From Bacteriovoracaceae bacterium UBA3083 (GTDB taxonomy: Bacteria; Bdellovibrionota; Bacteriovoracia; Bacteriovoracales; Bacteriovoracaceae), in NCBI GenBank assembly GCA_002366565.1, contig DFBJ01000013.1, positions 741,099 to 805,098 on the forward strand: 64,000 bases of DNA. The letters run 5' to 3'. The notes under the pieces were generated by a model, which was given only the letters and a program-made list of their open reading frames with translations, had not been told where the DNA came from and did not search any database. The translations under genes and the position numbers were made by a program. This document shows positions 25,514 to 34,890 of the stretch, piece by piece (the stretch's first letter is position 1; each line of letters begins with the position of its first letter).

Positions 25514-28165
25514 TTATAAAGTTTTATTCTTAATTTTAAGCATACTAAGCTCACTTCGAGCTAAATCCTTGATATGTTCATCAATTCCTTCATCTGAAAT
25601 TAATCCTTCAAGAACTTTTTTTCCTTCGTCATCTTTCTTATTATTTAAAAGTGAAAGACCTAATAAGTAGTTTATTCTTCCTGAATAAATTGATTTATCA
25701 AAATCCTTCTTAAACTTCTTAATTTTTGCTTCTAATAGTAAAAAGCTTTCATCAGATTCATCACCAGCAAGTAGCTCAATATTTAAATAAGATACTTTCT
25801 CTCTAACAGAATCCATATACTCATTCTTACTCTTTAATTTTCTAGTATCACTTAACAGAGCATTAGCAACTTTCTGATATTTCTTTGTATCCCCTATTTC
25901 ATAAAGACAATCAGTGTATGCCTTTACTAACTCTGCTATTTCTTTAGGATCTGTTACAGAAGCATCTTTTCCACTTGATAAGAATTTTTCAAATGAGCTT
26001 GCCCCTTTCTTCCAATCACCAGTATGGTAGAAAAGTAAACCTTCATAATAATCAAGCTTATCTATATTATTTTTTGTCTTCTTAAGGCTTGCGATTTCCT
26101 TCTTAACAACATTCCAGTTCTTCAATTTTAAATTTCTTATAATTTGAAGCTCAGCAAGCAAAGACTTTGAATTCTTAGTATTTACTCTCTCTACCCAAAT
26201 AGGGAATGACTTAGATATTTCATAACTAGACTTAGAAAACTCTTCATATAGACTGTCAAACCCCTCGATTAAACCTAATCTGATATAAGAGTTTGCTACT
26301 AAAAAATTCATTTGAGGATCATTTGCAACTTTATCAATATACTGATCTTTATAAATATCCCATGCTTTAATCACATTTGCATATTGACCATTGTTGAATG
26401 AGTTTTGAATTAATCCATAAACAATCTCAGCACCATCACTTTCAAAAACTCTACGATCAGTAGGAATCATCGACTTTAGAGGAAGTGCATTTAAGTACGC
26501 TAATGCTTCTTCATATTTCTTTTCAACAATAAATGTTCTAAGTCTTACCTGCCATAGTAATTTCTTTAGATCTTTTTCTATTTTTACACTATCAATACCA
26601 GCAGTTAAGAATACTTTTACCTCTCGGTCACTATCTGTAACATTCTTTTTTCTTAAATTTCTAAGAGCTACATATCTTACTCTTGCTTCATATCCAACTT
26701 CTGACTTTTGAGATCTATTGATTGCATTCTTATATAGCTCTACTGCCTCATTAAAGTCTTTCTCTTGAATCTCCCAACATTGAGCAATACGAACTCTTGC
26801 TTCTGAACTTTTCTCATGGAAAGAGTAATCCTTTAAGAATTGATCATATAAAGCTGTTGCTTTAGAGTAATCTGAATTTCTAAAATATGCCTCAGCAACA
26901 TTATAAAGAATTACCGGATGAACTGGTTTTACTAAAGATCTCTCATTTTTTTCATATAACTTTATAACTTTTTCAGAATCATCTAAACTTAAGTAAGTAT
27001 ATAATTCATAAGCAAGCATTACTTGTTTAGGTAGAATTTTTTGAATTGTTTTCTCTTCTAATAACTCTTGAACTTTTTCTATTTGTTTTAATTTTGCTAA
27101 ATTGAAAAGAATACCTTCTGCTGCGTAATTAGACTCTTCGTAATCATGATTTTCTTTCGAATCAACATAGTACTTCTTAGTTAATTCTAAAGTTTTTACA
27201 TAATCATTAGCTTGAACAAAGTATGGAATTAAGTATTTATAAATCCCACTTCTCAATTCATAATCAGTAGATTTAAGTAAAATATTTTCTAACATACTGA
27301 TACTCATTTTCACTGGTTCAGTATTTCCTTTAGAAAGATTCTCTCTAAGGATAGCGTTAGCTTTCATAAACTCATTAATATCGAAGTTTGTATTTTCACC
27401 ATACTTCTTATTAAAAAGTTTAATCGACTTATACATTAATCCCCATTTTTTCTTTCTAAAGAGATTAATAGTTAACTGCATATGCGCTTCTGCTTCACTT
27501 TTTGAAACATCTCTATTTTTAATCTTGTAAAAATATTCAGGTGTTTTACTCTCTAAATTTATAATCTTTTTAAGCTTAGGAGCTAATGGACTGTAGTCCC
27601 AAATAAATGAGGCTCCATATCTAAAATCTCTGTAAGCAGAGTTCTTCTTTACTGCAAGCGCCTTCTTTATAGTACGTTTAGCTTTAGCTTTCTTTGCTGG
27701 CTTTGTATTCCTAACAACAGCTTTCGTCGCAGCAACCTTCTTAGGTGCTTTAACTTTTGAAATAGGAGTATTCTCGTTACTCTCCTCAGTCCAGAAGTCT
27801 ACAACAAGCTTCTTATCTCTATCTTTATAAAAGCTAAATAATTCAACTTCATCAGACTTAAGCTTAATTTCTAGCTTAGAACTATTGCTCATCTCTGATG
27901 GACCAATCGCTTTAATAGAAGTTATGTACTTCCCATCAGGATCAATGTCTTTAATTGCTTTTTCTAAGTTGATATAGAGCTCAGTGTTTAAAGTTCTAAA
28001 TTGGACTGTGTTTTTATTTTTATGTATTTGAACCAAATCTTTTGGAGCGAAGATGTTCCATCTAAGATGTGTTGAACCTTTTTCTTGTACAATAATGCCT
28101 GCTCTTACATTAAATAATGTAAAAAAAGTAATTAGTGTCAAAGTTTTGAGCTTGATAGGCTGCAT
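25514..28165 (-). CDS. Large exported TPR-type protein at the head of the flagellar operon
   Basis: 883 residues from the chosen ATG (MQPIKL), which follows AGGAAG by 11 nt and begins a signal peptide (LKTLTLITFFTLFNVRAG). The longer frame adds 18 residues without an ATG. After an N-terminal beta-rich region (about 25-110) and a Lys/Ala linker, the protein is a helical TPR-like solenoid (about 190-870); for example PVILYNVAEAYFRNSDYSKATALYDQFLKD and YYEGLLFYHTGDWKKGASSFEKFL. It precedes the bEBP-like gene by 41 nt. Periplasmic TPR proteins such as PflA are motor-disk parts in epsilonproteobacteria; a similar scaffold role is possible but inferred. Confidence 0.8.
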   Translation of the reverse strand: MQPIKLKTLTLITFFTLFNVRAGIIVQEKGSTHLRWNIFAPKDLVQIHKNKNTVQFRTLNTELYINLEKAIKDIDPDGKYITSIKAIGPSEMSNSSKLEIKLKSDEVELFSFYKDRDKKLVVDFWTEESNENTPISKVKAPKKVAATKAVVRNTKPAKKAKAKRTIKKALAVKKNSAYRDFRYGASFIWDYSPLAPKLKKIINLESKTPEYFYKIKNRDVSKSEAEAHMQLTINLFRKKKWGLMYKSIKLFNKKYGENTNFDINEFMKANAILRENLSKGNTEPVKMSISMLENILLKSTDYELRSGIYKYLIPYFVQANDYVKTLELTKKYYVDSKENHDYEESNYAAEGILFNLAKLKQIEKVQELLEEKTIQKILPKQVMLAYELYTYLSLDDSEKVIKLYEKNERSLVKPVHPVILYNVAEAYFRNSDYSKATALYDQFLKDYSFHEKSSEARVRIAQCWEIQEKDFNEAVELYKNAINRSQKSEVGYEARVRYVALRNLRKKNVTDSDREVKVFLTAGIDSVKIEKDLKKLLWQVRLRTFIVEKKYEEALAYLNALPLKSMIPTDRRVFESDGAEIVYGLIQNSFNNGQYANVIKAWDIYKDQYIDKVANDPQMNFLVANSYIRLGLIEGFDSLYEEFSKSSYEISKSFPIWVERVNTKNSKSLLAELQIIRNLKLKNWNVVKKEIASLKKTKNNIDKLDYYEGLLFYHTGDWKKGASSFEKFLSSGKDASVTDPKEIAELVKAYTDCLYEIGDTKKYQKVANALLSDTRKLKSKNEYMDSVREKVSYLNIELLAGDESDESFLLLEAKIKKFKKDFDKSIYSGRINYLLGLSLLNNKKDDEGKKVLEGLISDEGIDEHIKDLARSELSMLKIKNKTL

Positions 28166-28439
28166 AGTAATAGAAACTTCCTGTTTCAAGTTAATGCTAC
28201 CGCGACTGGTTAATTCCAATGTTCATCCTAAACATCGATATCCATCGCACAAATCTATTCTACCTTTTTTTGAAAATTTTTAAAGGAAAATTTTTCCAAT
28301 AGGCTGTTTTTTCCGCATTAAATTCTGACATGGGAAAAAAGTGTCGCATATATAAATACTTAGGAGGGATTAGGGCCAAAATGCCCTAGCTAAAAACTAC
28401 AGTACTCCTACCTAGATAGCAGGAGTATTTATTAAAGTC
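28166..28439 (-). other. Longest gap in the window: 274 nt non-coding between flagellar operon and response-regulator gene
   Basis: No ORF with a ribosome-binding site was seen. It holds a terminator hairpin near 28403-28427 and a small perfect stem TAGGGC-CAAAAT-GCCCTA at 28371-28388. On the minus strand TAGAAT (complement of 28256-28261) could be a -10 for the TPR gene, but no good -35 was found. I found no sigma-54 or sigma-28 consensus. The flagellar operon promoter should lie here. Confidence 0.5.
28403..28427 (-). terminator. Probable terminator of the NtrC-type gene
   Basis: On the minus strand TACTCCT (complement of 28421-28427) and AGGAGTA (complement of 28403-28409) pair around an 11-nt loop, followed by CTGTAGTTTTTAG. 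The T-run is offset, so strength is uncertain. It lies 13 nt past the stop codon. Confidence 0.55.
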
Positions 28440-29957
28440 TTATTGGAAGTCTATTTGTTTCTTCTTCATTTTTTCTATAAGAGTCGTTCTATTCATAGAA
28501 AGAAGTTTTGAAGCCTGATTCTTATTCCCAGCAGTTTTAGCTAACGCTTGGTGAATTAGTGAATCTTCTATATTTGATAGTGCTTTTTTTAAATCAATTC
28601 CTGTTTCAGGAAGAGAGATTAAGCTGTCATAAGAGTTTAAATGCATTGGAGCACGTTCTAAAAACTTAACAGGTAAATCACTTGGGCGAATAACACTCCC
28701 CCCTCTTAATATTACTAGTCTTTCCATTAAGTTTTCTAACTCACGAACATTACCTGGCCAATCATAAGCAAGTAATAGCTCTAGAGACTCATCATCAAAT
28801 TCAATACTATTTCTTCCGTCTGCACTAACAAATCTAGAAAGAAAATATGAAATTAATAGTGGGATATCTTCTCTTCTTTCACAAAGAGAAGGTACTTTAA
28901 TTGGGATAACATTTAATCTGTAATATAAGTCTTCTCTAAAGTTACCTTCTTCTACATGTTTTTCTAAATTTCTGTGAGTTGCAGTAATAATTCGAACATC
29001 AACAGGTGTAGTTGTTGTACTACCTACTCTTTCAATTACTCTTCCTTGTAAAACTCTTAATAGCTTTACTTGAAGGAGAAGAGGCATATCTCCAATTTCA
29101 TCAAGAAAGATAGAGCCATTATTAGCAAGCTCAAATCGTCCCTTTCTACTTGAAATAGCTCCAGTAAAAGCACCCTTCTCATGTCCAAATAGCTCACTCT
29201 CTAGTAGCTCACCTGGGATTGCTCCACAGTTTACAGAGATCATAGGATTATCAACCCTAGGAGATAGAGAATGAATTGCAGAAGCTATAAGCTCCTTACC
29301 TGTACCAGATGGCCCATTAATGAATACAGTTGAGCCAGAAGCTGCAACCTTTTCAATTCTCTCGAACACTTTTTTCATTTGAGGAGAGCGACCTATCATT
29401 CCACAGAACATATCGTCTTCTGTTGGGGCTTCAATTTTATATGAGTTAAGCACTGATTTCTTTTTAGAATTTAATTCAACCTTAGGAGAACTCGCCTTAA
29501 AATCTGTTTCCTTAAATCCTAGTTTTGATACAGCTGCTTTTATAATAAGTTCAGATAAAACATCTAACTCAAAAGGTTTAGTTAAATAATGAAAGACACC
29601 TTTTTTAGTTGCAGCTATTGCTGTCTCTATTGAGGCAAACCCTGTCATAACAATAGGAATAAATTTGTGGCCTCTTTCTTTTAATAAATCAATAAGTAGT
29701 AAACCGTCTGCACCACCATCATCAAAGCTAATATCCGTAATTAAAATGAACTGATCACTTGATGATCTTTCATTAATCGCAGTGATAGCAGCAGATGGTC
29801 CAGAGAAGTAATTCACCTGAAGGCCAAGTTTTTTATGTAAGAATTTCTTTAAAGTTTTTCCAAAAATAAGATCATCTTCAACGAGAAAAATCTCAGGTAA
29901 GTTTACAGAATCTTCACTATTTTCGTATGTGTCGTGAAGAAATTGGAATTCGTTCAA
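28440..29957 (-). CDS. NtrC-type sigma-54-dependent response regulator (FlrC/FlgR-like)
   Basis: 505 residues from the TTG chosen here, which has AAGGAG 9 nt upstream; the upstream TTG frame would contain that site. Receiver domain: E27, D28, D29, phospho-acceptor D75, T105, K127. AAA+ domain: Walker A GPSGTGKE (215-222), GAFTGA (262-267), Walker B with D286 and E287. A Fis-type helix-turn-helix ends the chain (QALAKTAGNKNQASKLLSMNRTTLIEKM). All motifs needed to activate sigma-54 polymerase are kept. It lies next to the flagellar operon and is a natural candidate to control it and the sigma-54 promoter at 5221. No histidine kinase is in the window. Confidence 0.93.
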   Translation of the reverse strand: MNEFQFLHDTYENSEDSVNLPEIFLVEDDLIFGKTLKKFLHKKLGLQVNYFSGPSAAITAINERSSSDQFILITDISFDDGGADGLLLIDLLKERGHKFIPIVMTGFASIETAIAATKKGVFHYLTKPFELDVLSELIIKAAVSKLGFKETDFKASSPKVELNSKKKSVLNSYKIEAPTEDDMFCGMIGRSPQMKKVFERIEKVAASGSTVFINGPSGTGKELIASAIHSLSPRVDNPMISVNCGAIPGELLESELFGHEKGAFTGAISSRKGRFELANNGSIFLDEIGDMPLLLQVKLLRVLQGRVIERVGSTTTTPVDVRIITATHRNLEKHVEEGNFREDLYYRLNVIPIKVPSLCERREDIPLLISYFLSRFVSADGRNSIEFDDESLELLLAYDWPGNVRELENLMERLVILRGGSVIRPSDLPVKFLERAPMHLNSYDSLISLPETGIDLKKALSNIEDSLIHQALAKTAGNKNQASKLLSMNRTTLIEKMKKKQIDFQ

Positions 29958-30008
29958 ATGACTCTCCTTAGTTACCAAAATTTTCTAAAAGAAATTTTGA
30001 TATGAAAA

Positions 30009-30037
30009 ATCGTAGCTAAGTTGAGCTTCAGTGTCAA
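30009..30037 (-). promoter_or_regulatory. Sigma-70 promoter of the NtrC-type gene
   Basis: Minus strand TTGACA (complement of 30032-30037), 17-nt spacer, TACGAT (complement of 30009-30014). Start expected near 30002, giving a leader of about 45 nt to the TTG at 29957. Confidence 0.65.
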
Positions 30038-30108
30038 TTTTTCAACACCCTGGAAAGACTTTCCATTCCTAAAGAATTCTTACATTTGAAGATCAAATAA
30101 TGAAATTA

Positions 30109-30330
30109 TTATTGGTTAAATTGTAGAATGTACTGCACCGAAGCATCTGGACCACCAGAAAATATCCAGTAGGCTAAAACAAGTGCTGCAAACATGCCAA
30201 TAGAGCTAAAAACTAGAGCAATTGCTCTTATATCTTTTATCCAATAAGTATACGTGAAATAGCCCGATATAAAGATTACTGGTATTGCCCAGAAGGGAGT
30301 GTATCGAATAGAGAAGTAAACTGTGTCCAT
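30109..30330 (-). CDS. Small membrane protein of unknown function
   Basis: 73 residues from the ATG at 30330 (MDTVYF). The upstream TTG at 30354 overlaps the T-tract of the metK terminator and is unlikely. Two hydrophobic helices (TPFWAIPVIFISGYFTYTYW, about 11-30; AIALVFSSIGMFAALVLAYWIF) make it a two-pass membrane protein. No ribosome-binding site is clear. It has no recognised family and no evident partner. Confidence 0.55.
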   Translation of the reverse strand: MDTVYFSIRYTPFWAIPVIFISGYFTYTYWIKDIRAIALVFSSIGMFAALVLAYWIFSGGPDASVQYILQFNQ

Positions 30331-30352
30331 ATAGTTATAGTAAGCTTTAAGC

Positions 30353-30379
30353 AAAAAAAAAGCCAGTCCGGAGACTGGC
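30353..30379 (-). terminator. Rho-independent terminator of metK
   Basis: Minus strand GCCAGTC-TCCG-GACTGGC (complement of 30362-30379) followed by nine T (complement of 30353-30361). It lies 28 nt past the metK stop. Confidence 0.95.
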
Positions 30380-30406
30380 CATTTAAATCATAATTTAAAA
30401 CTTAGC

Positions 30407-31570
30407 TTAGAACATACCTTTAAGTTGATCTAAGTAAGTTAGGTTTTCCCATGGGAAAGATGTCTTACTCTCTCTACCAAAGTGACCGTAAGCTGCTGTT
30501 TCAGAGTAGATTGGTCTAAGTAGATCAAGTCTTTCGATAATTGCTTTTGGCTTCATATCGAAGATTTCATTAACAGCTTTATTGATCGCTGCAATATCAA
30601 CTTTTTCAGTACCGTAACAATCAACTAGAAGTGACATAGGCTCTGCTACACCAATTGCATATGCAACCTGTACAAGAGCTCTATCAGCTAAACCTGCAGC
30701 AACTACGTGCTTAGCAATTTGTCTTGTTGCATATGCTGCAGATCTATCAACTTTAGAAGGATCTTTACCAGAAAATGCTCCACCACCGTGAGCTCCGTGA
30801 CCACCGTAAGTATCAACGATAATTTTTCTACCTGTTAAACCACAGTCACCCATTGGTCCACCGATAACAAACTTACCAGTTGGATTGATAAAGTATTTTG
30901 TGTTGTTATCAACAAGGTCAGTAGGAATGACTTTACTGATAACTTCTTCTCTAACAGCTTCTTCTACTTGCTTAAGAGTCATATTTTCAGAGTGCTGAGT
31001 TGAAAGAACAATTGTATCAATTCTTGATACTTTACCATCAACATACTCTGCAGAAACTTGAGTCTTACCATCAGCTCTAAGTTCTCCAACAGTTCCATTT
31101 TTTCTAACTTCAGAAAGTCTCATTGCAAGCTTATGAGAAAGGTCAATAGTTAGAGGCATAAAGTTTTCTGTTTCATTAATTGCATAACCAAACATTAAAC
31201 CTTGATCACCAGCACCCATCTCTTTGAAAGTACCTTCACCAACGTTTACACCTTGAGCAATCTCTGGAGATTGCTTATCAAGCGCAACCATTACAGAACA
31301 TGTATTACAATCAAACCCTTTGTCAGAGTGATCGTAACCAATTTCTCTAATTTTATTTCTTACAACTTCTTGGAAATCAATATTTGCTTTTGAAGTAATT
31401 TCTCCAGCAAGAACAACCATTCCAGTTGAGATCATTGTTTCACATGCAATACGAGACGCAGGGTCTTGAGCGAACATTGCATCTACAACCGCATCAGAAA
31501 TTTGATCGGCCATTTTATCAGGGTGTCCTTCAGTAACAGACTCTGATGTAAATACATAATCTTTTAACAT
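30407..31570 (-). CDS. metK: S-adenosylmethionine synthetase
   Basis: 387 residues, normal length. The N-terminus has FTSESVTEGHPDKMADQISDAVVDA, the ATP/methionine site signature; GAGDQGLMFGYA and GGGAFSGKDPSKVDRSAAY are the other conserved blocks. It makes SAM from methionine and ATP in the cytoplasm. It has its own promoter, a GGAG site and a strong terminator, so it is monocistronic. No SAM riboswitch was seen in the 98-nt upstream gap. Confidence 0.98.
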   Translation of the reverse strand: MLKDYVFTSESVTEGHPDKMADQISDAVVDAMFAQDPASRIACETMISTGMVVLAGEITSKANIDFQEVVRNKIREIGYDHSDKGFDCNTCSVMVALDKQSPEIAQGVNVGEGTFKEMGAGDQGLMFGYAINETENFMPLTIDLSHKLAMRLSEVRKNGTVGELRADGKTQVSAEYVDGKVSRIDTIVLSTQHSENMTLKQVEEAVREEVISKVIPTDLVDNNTKYFINPTGKFVIGGPMGDCGLTGRKIIVDTYGGHGAHGGGAFSGKDPSKVDRSAAYATRQIAKHVVAAGLADRALVQVAYAIGVAEPMSLLVDCYGTEKVDIAAINKAVNEIFDMKPKAIIERLDLLRPIYSETAAYGHFGRESKTSFPWENLTYLDQLKGMF

Positions 31571-31624
31571 ATATACTCCAGTAAATAGATTTTATTAAAC
31601 AAATAATACACTAATAACTCCAAG

Positions 31625-31653
31625 ACTATACTCCGAGAAAATTGTATTAACAA
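31625..31653 (-). promoter_or_regulatory. Sigma-70 promoter of metK
   Basis: Minus strand TTGTTA (complement of 31648-31653), 17-nt spacer, TATAGT (complement of 31625-31630), with start expected near 31618 and a leader of about 48 nt. Confidence 0.65.
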
Positions 31654-31668
31654 TGAATTTATGCAGAT

Positions 31669-33378
31669 TTAAAGGGGGTGTTCAAAATATCTAAAGTAAT
31701 GCCTATTACGATATTTGTAGAAATGAGTGCCATCCTTATCAGTTACATAAGTATTCTTTTTGAATTTTAGAACTTGAAAGGTCTCACCTTCTAATGTTTT
31801 AAAATCATATAGAAACTCGTAACGGCCTTTCTTATACAGGCTTTTAACATAATTACTTCTTTTGACAAGGAGTCCAGGTCTTTCAGGCACTGGAGTAAAA
31901 TTCGACCAAATTTTCGCCATATTTACTCTTCCAAGCATGGAGGCTCTAGAGAAATATCTCAATGCACGAAACTTTACATCAGGCTTTTGAAGTAGAGAGA
32001 GAGCTATCGAAATATTCTCTCTTCTTAAAAACTTTCCATATCTAGTCATATCAGGACAGTATATTTTTAAATTTCCAGGGATAAAGTAATAAGTGAAAGA
32101 GAACTCCCCTTCCTTAAGCATTACATTGAGCCACGGGGTCTTTTTTATTTGTTCACTTGATAGGTTTAAATACTTAAAAATCGATTCATCTTCTTCAATT
32201 GTATTATACTCAGGATCAGTCAGGCGATTGATCACAACTTGTGTTACATCTCTTCTTTCAAGTGCATCTCTTCCATCTAACCCACCTACTTCATTAAAAA
32301 GTATAGTGTCTATAACATATAGAGCTTGCAACATTGTTGATTGATTCATCCAGAACTTATAAACTTCTGCTTCTTTTTTAAGAACAAAATCTTTTAAAAT
32401 ATATCTACTTTTAGATCTATTCTGGAGAAGATTATCTGTTGAAAAAGCATGCCCTTGCTCCTCAATTTTTCCATCTCTTAACATTTTATAAAATGCTAAT
32501 GCTCTTTCAATCCTCTCGCTCCATTCACCTAATCTTATATATTGTTTCTTAGGTCTTGCTTTTAAATGTTTTTTTATTGCACTCAAAGCTGAGTTTAGGT
32601 CAAAACGAAAATCTTCTGATATGAAGTCAGATTTAACATTTAAACTTAGATAGATAGAATCAATAGTAGCCCTTAAAAACCGATCACTCTTCTTGTGGTC
32701 AACATTCTGAGCACCGTCTTGAACAATTTTTCTAAAGAAATAAACCTCATTAGATTTCTTCTTTCCGTCTAAGTCTTCTCTAACTTTATATTTGTCATAA
32801 CGAACTCTTAAATCAAAATGATCAACAGGAAACTTATAAGATTGAAGGAAGGTTAAAGACTCTAAGTACGCTTTTAAATTACTTCGAAAAGAAATTAATT
32901 TATATTTAGAATTATTTCTAATTTCACTTTTTTCTTTTTCACTTTTACTTTGAAAAAACTTCTTCTTATAAGTTAAAAGTTCATTAAACGTAGATTCAAG
33001 TTTAATGAGTTTAGAATATTCTGGTTTAAAATTCTTTCTCTTACTAACTTTTTTTCTTTGTGAGTCAATCCACTTTTTCTTTAATTCTAACTCAGGAATA
33101 AATTTATTCACTGTGGATTTATCAAGTTCTCCACTTGGCAGAAGAGGAATAAAGTTACCATTCCCTCTAAAGTTTTTATATTTCTTCCAAAATTCCTGCT
33201 CAACACCACCTTTACAGTGCATTCTAGAGAATGTTTTTAGTTTTTTTAAATATAAATTTAATGCCTTCTTTTCAGACAGATTTATAGATAAAACTTGTGA
33301 AGATATCTTTTCGCCCTCAGCGAAAACATTCATTGAGCTTAATAATATAAAAAATATGAAAGATTGAATTCTAATCAT
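31669..33378 (-). CDS. Exported protein, possibly a divergent SleB-type cell-wall hydrolase
   Basis: 569 residues. Signal peptide at 1-20 (IRIQSFIFFILLSSMNVFA). The first 330 residues are Lys-rich and unrecognised. Residues 353-432 contain LYVIDTILFNEVGGLDGRDALERRDVTQVVINRLTDPE and EGEFSFTYY, which resemble the SleB pattern E-x-GG-x-x-x-GxxAVAxVVLNR and the later F-S-F-T/D segment, with E363 in the catalytic position. This is a weak-similarity suggestion. It overlaps the mpl stop by 8 nt, so it is read from the mpl transcript and may act on peptidoglycan whose fragments Mpl recycles. Confidence 0.6.
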   Translation of the reverse strand: MIRIQSFIFFILLSSMNVFAEGEKISSQVLSINLSEKKALNLYLKKLKTFSRMHCKGGVEQEFWKKYKNFRGNGNFIPLLPSGELDKSTVNKFIPELELKKKWIDSQRKKVSKRKNFKPEYSKLIKLESTFNELLTYKKKFFQSKSEKEKSEIRNNSKYKLISFRSNLKAYLESLTFLQSYKFPVDHFDLRVRYDKYKVREDLDGKKKSNEVYFFRKIVQDGAQNVDHKKSDRFLRATIDSIYLSLNVKSDFISEDFRFDLNSALSAIKKHLKARPKKQYIRLGEWSERIERALAFYKMLRDGKIEEQGHAFSTDNLLQNRSKSRYILKDFVLKKEAEVYKFWMNQSTMLQALYVIDTILFNEVGGLDGRDALERRDVTQVVINRLTDPEYNTIEEDESIFKYLNLSSEQIKKTPWLNVMLKEGEFSFTYYFIPGNLKIYCPDMTRYGKFLRRENISIALSLLQKPDVKFRALRYFSRASMLGRVNMAKIWSNFTPVPERPGLLVKRSNYVKSLYKKGRYEFLYDFKTLEGETFQVLKFKKNTYVTDKDGTHFYKYRNRHYFRYFEHPL

Positions 33379-34819
33379 TCTTAATTAATTCATCTACAAA
33401 GTCAGACTGCCAAAGACCTAAGCAAGTTCCATTACTTAAAACGAGAAGAACAGATTTTTCGTCACAAATTCTATCTATTTCAGTTCTTAAGCTTGTGAGC
33501 TCGCTATGAACTGATCCACTGACGCCCTTAGTTTTTAGGCTTGATATAATTTCATTTCCATCGAGGTCAACTGTCCCCTTAACACTTGTATGTCTTGATG
33601 GTTTTGCAAATAAAACATGATCGGCAATAGAAAGAGCTTCCGAGAATTCTTTTTGGAAAATACTACTTCGAGCCGTTGCAGAATTAGGCTCTATAATTAC
33701 CTTGATTAATTTATTAGGATAGAGACTCTTTATTCCAGCAGTTGTCAATTCGACAGCTCTTGGATGATGAGCAAAATCGTCTATTACGATCGCTCCCTTA
33801 TAAGTTCCTCGAACTTCCTGTCTTCTTCTAACTAGCAATAGGTCCGATATTGAATTATTAATTCTCTCCGCTTCTATTCCTTCATTCAATGCAAATAAAA
33901 TAACAGAAGTGATATTTAAAATATTATGTTTACCTACAAGATTAGTTGAAAATTCTAAGGTTTCACCTTTCCAAGGAATAGAGAAAACAGTTCCCTTTTC
34001 AGAAACTTTTGTGATTTTTAAAGTCTCGTCTCCGTAAGGAATTAAACAATCTTTATCAATACTGTTAGAATACTCTTTTACAAGTTCATTTGTGGCCTTA
34101 TAAGTATTGTCGTATATAAAAGTACCTTTAAATGAGTCTAGCATCGCCCTAAACTCGTTCTTTATATCTTCAATGTCATTAAATATATCAGCATGATCAA
34201 ATTCTAGAGACGTTAATATCATCTGATCAATTGAGTATGATCTAAATTTTGATATTTTTTCAAAGTAAGCACTATCGTATTCATCAGACTCAATGAAAAA
34301 GTATTTACCATCTCCAAGAATTGCAGACATTCTTCCTTCAACAACTCCTCCGATAAAGTACCCAGGATTCAACCCTAGTTTTTCAAATACCTGAGTCATT
34401 AAATATGTTGTTGTAGTTTTTCCGTGTGTACCAGCGATCCCGACAACGTTAACATCATCTAAGACAAGTGCTCCTAGAGCAGATGGAAAGCTTGTAAAAG
34501 GAACTCCGATCTCTTCTATCTTTCTAGCATCATCACTCATTCTAGGAACAACATTCCCGACAACAATAAGGTCAAATGAGTTTAAGTAATCCATATCAAA
34601 GTCTTCGAGGTTATGCAGAGGGATTCCTGTAGATTCTAAGTAAGTACTCATTGGTGGGTAATAAGTTGTATCCGCACCTTCAACTTCATATCCTTTCTCT
34701 CGCAATAGGCAAGCACAGGCTCCCATTCCTGTACCACAGACTCGGTACATGAATATTCTTTTGATCTGACCTTTCTTTTGCTTTAATTCGTCGTGAGAAA
34801 TTTTATTTACTAAGTTCAT
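33371..34819 (-). CDS. mpl: UDP-N-acetylmuramate:tripeptide ligase Mpl
   Basis: 482 residues. MurC-like N-terminal fold, glycine motif CGTGMGACACLLREKGYEV, P-loop GIAGTHGKTTTTYLMTQVF, FIGGVVEGRMSAILGDGKYFFIESDEYDSAYFEK and the second-domain motif IVIDDFAHHPRAVELT. This matches Mpl, which attaches recycled L-Ala-D-Glu-DAP tripeptide to UDP-MurNAc. The ATG follows TAGGA by 6 nt. It heads a two-gene unit with the exported protein and lies past the terminator of the Fic lipoprotein gene. Confidence 0.94.
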   Translation of the reverse strand: MNLVNKISHDELKQKKGQIKRIFMYRVCGTGMGACACLLREKGYEVEGADTTYYPPMSTYLESTGIPLHNLEDFDMDYLNSFDLIVVGNVVPRMSDDARKIEEIGVPFTSFPSALGALVLDDVNVVGIAGTHGKTTTTYLMTQVFEKLGLNPGYFIGGVVEGRMSAILGDGKYFFIESDEYDSAYFEKISKFRSYSIDQMILTSLEFDHADIFNDIEDIKNEFRAMLDSFKGTFIYDNTYKATNELVKEYSNSIDKDCLIPYGDETLKITKVSEKGTVFSIPWKGETLEFSTNLVGKHNILNITSVILFALNEGIEAERINNSISDLLLVRRRQEVRGTYKGAIVIDDFAHHPRAVELTTAGIKSLYPNKLIKVIIEPNSATARSSIFQKEFSEALSIADHVLFAKPSRHTSVKGTVDLDGNEIISSLKTKGVSGSVHSELTSLRTEIDRICDEKSVLLVLSNGTCLGLWQSDFVDELIKND

Positions 34820-34828
34820 AATAATCCT

Positions 34829-34852
34829 AAAAAAAGAGAGCTATTAGCTCCC
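34829..34852 (-). terminator. Terminator of the Fic/ART lipoprotein gene
   Basis: Minus strand GGGAGCT-AAT-AGCTCTC (complement of 34836-34852, one G-U pair) followed by seven T (complement of 34829-34835). Confidence 0.85.
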
Positions 34853-34890
34853 TTCATTATACACAAGATTATTATTTTTGTAGCCCTTAG

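Noticed and set aside
28200..28219. Possible sigma-54 promoter for the flagellar operon
   Set aside because: TGG and GC are present on the minus strand but spaced two nucleotides too far for the -24/-12 geometry.
30331..30354. TTG start for the small membrane protein at 30109-30330
   Set aside because: It lies in the T-tract of the metK terminator; the ATG at 30330 is more plausible.
31571..31668. SAM riboswitch upstream of metK
   Set aside because: No multi-helix conserved structure or terminator/antiterminator pair was seen; an ordinary promoter explains the gap.
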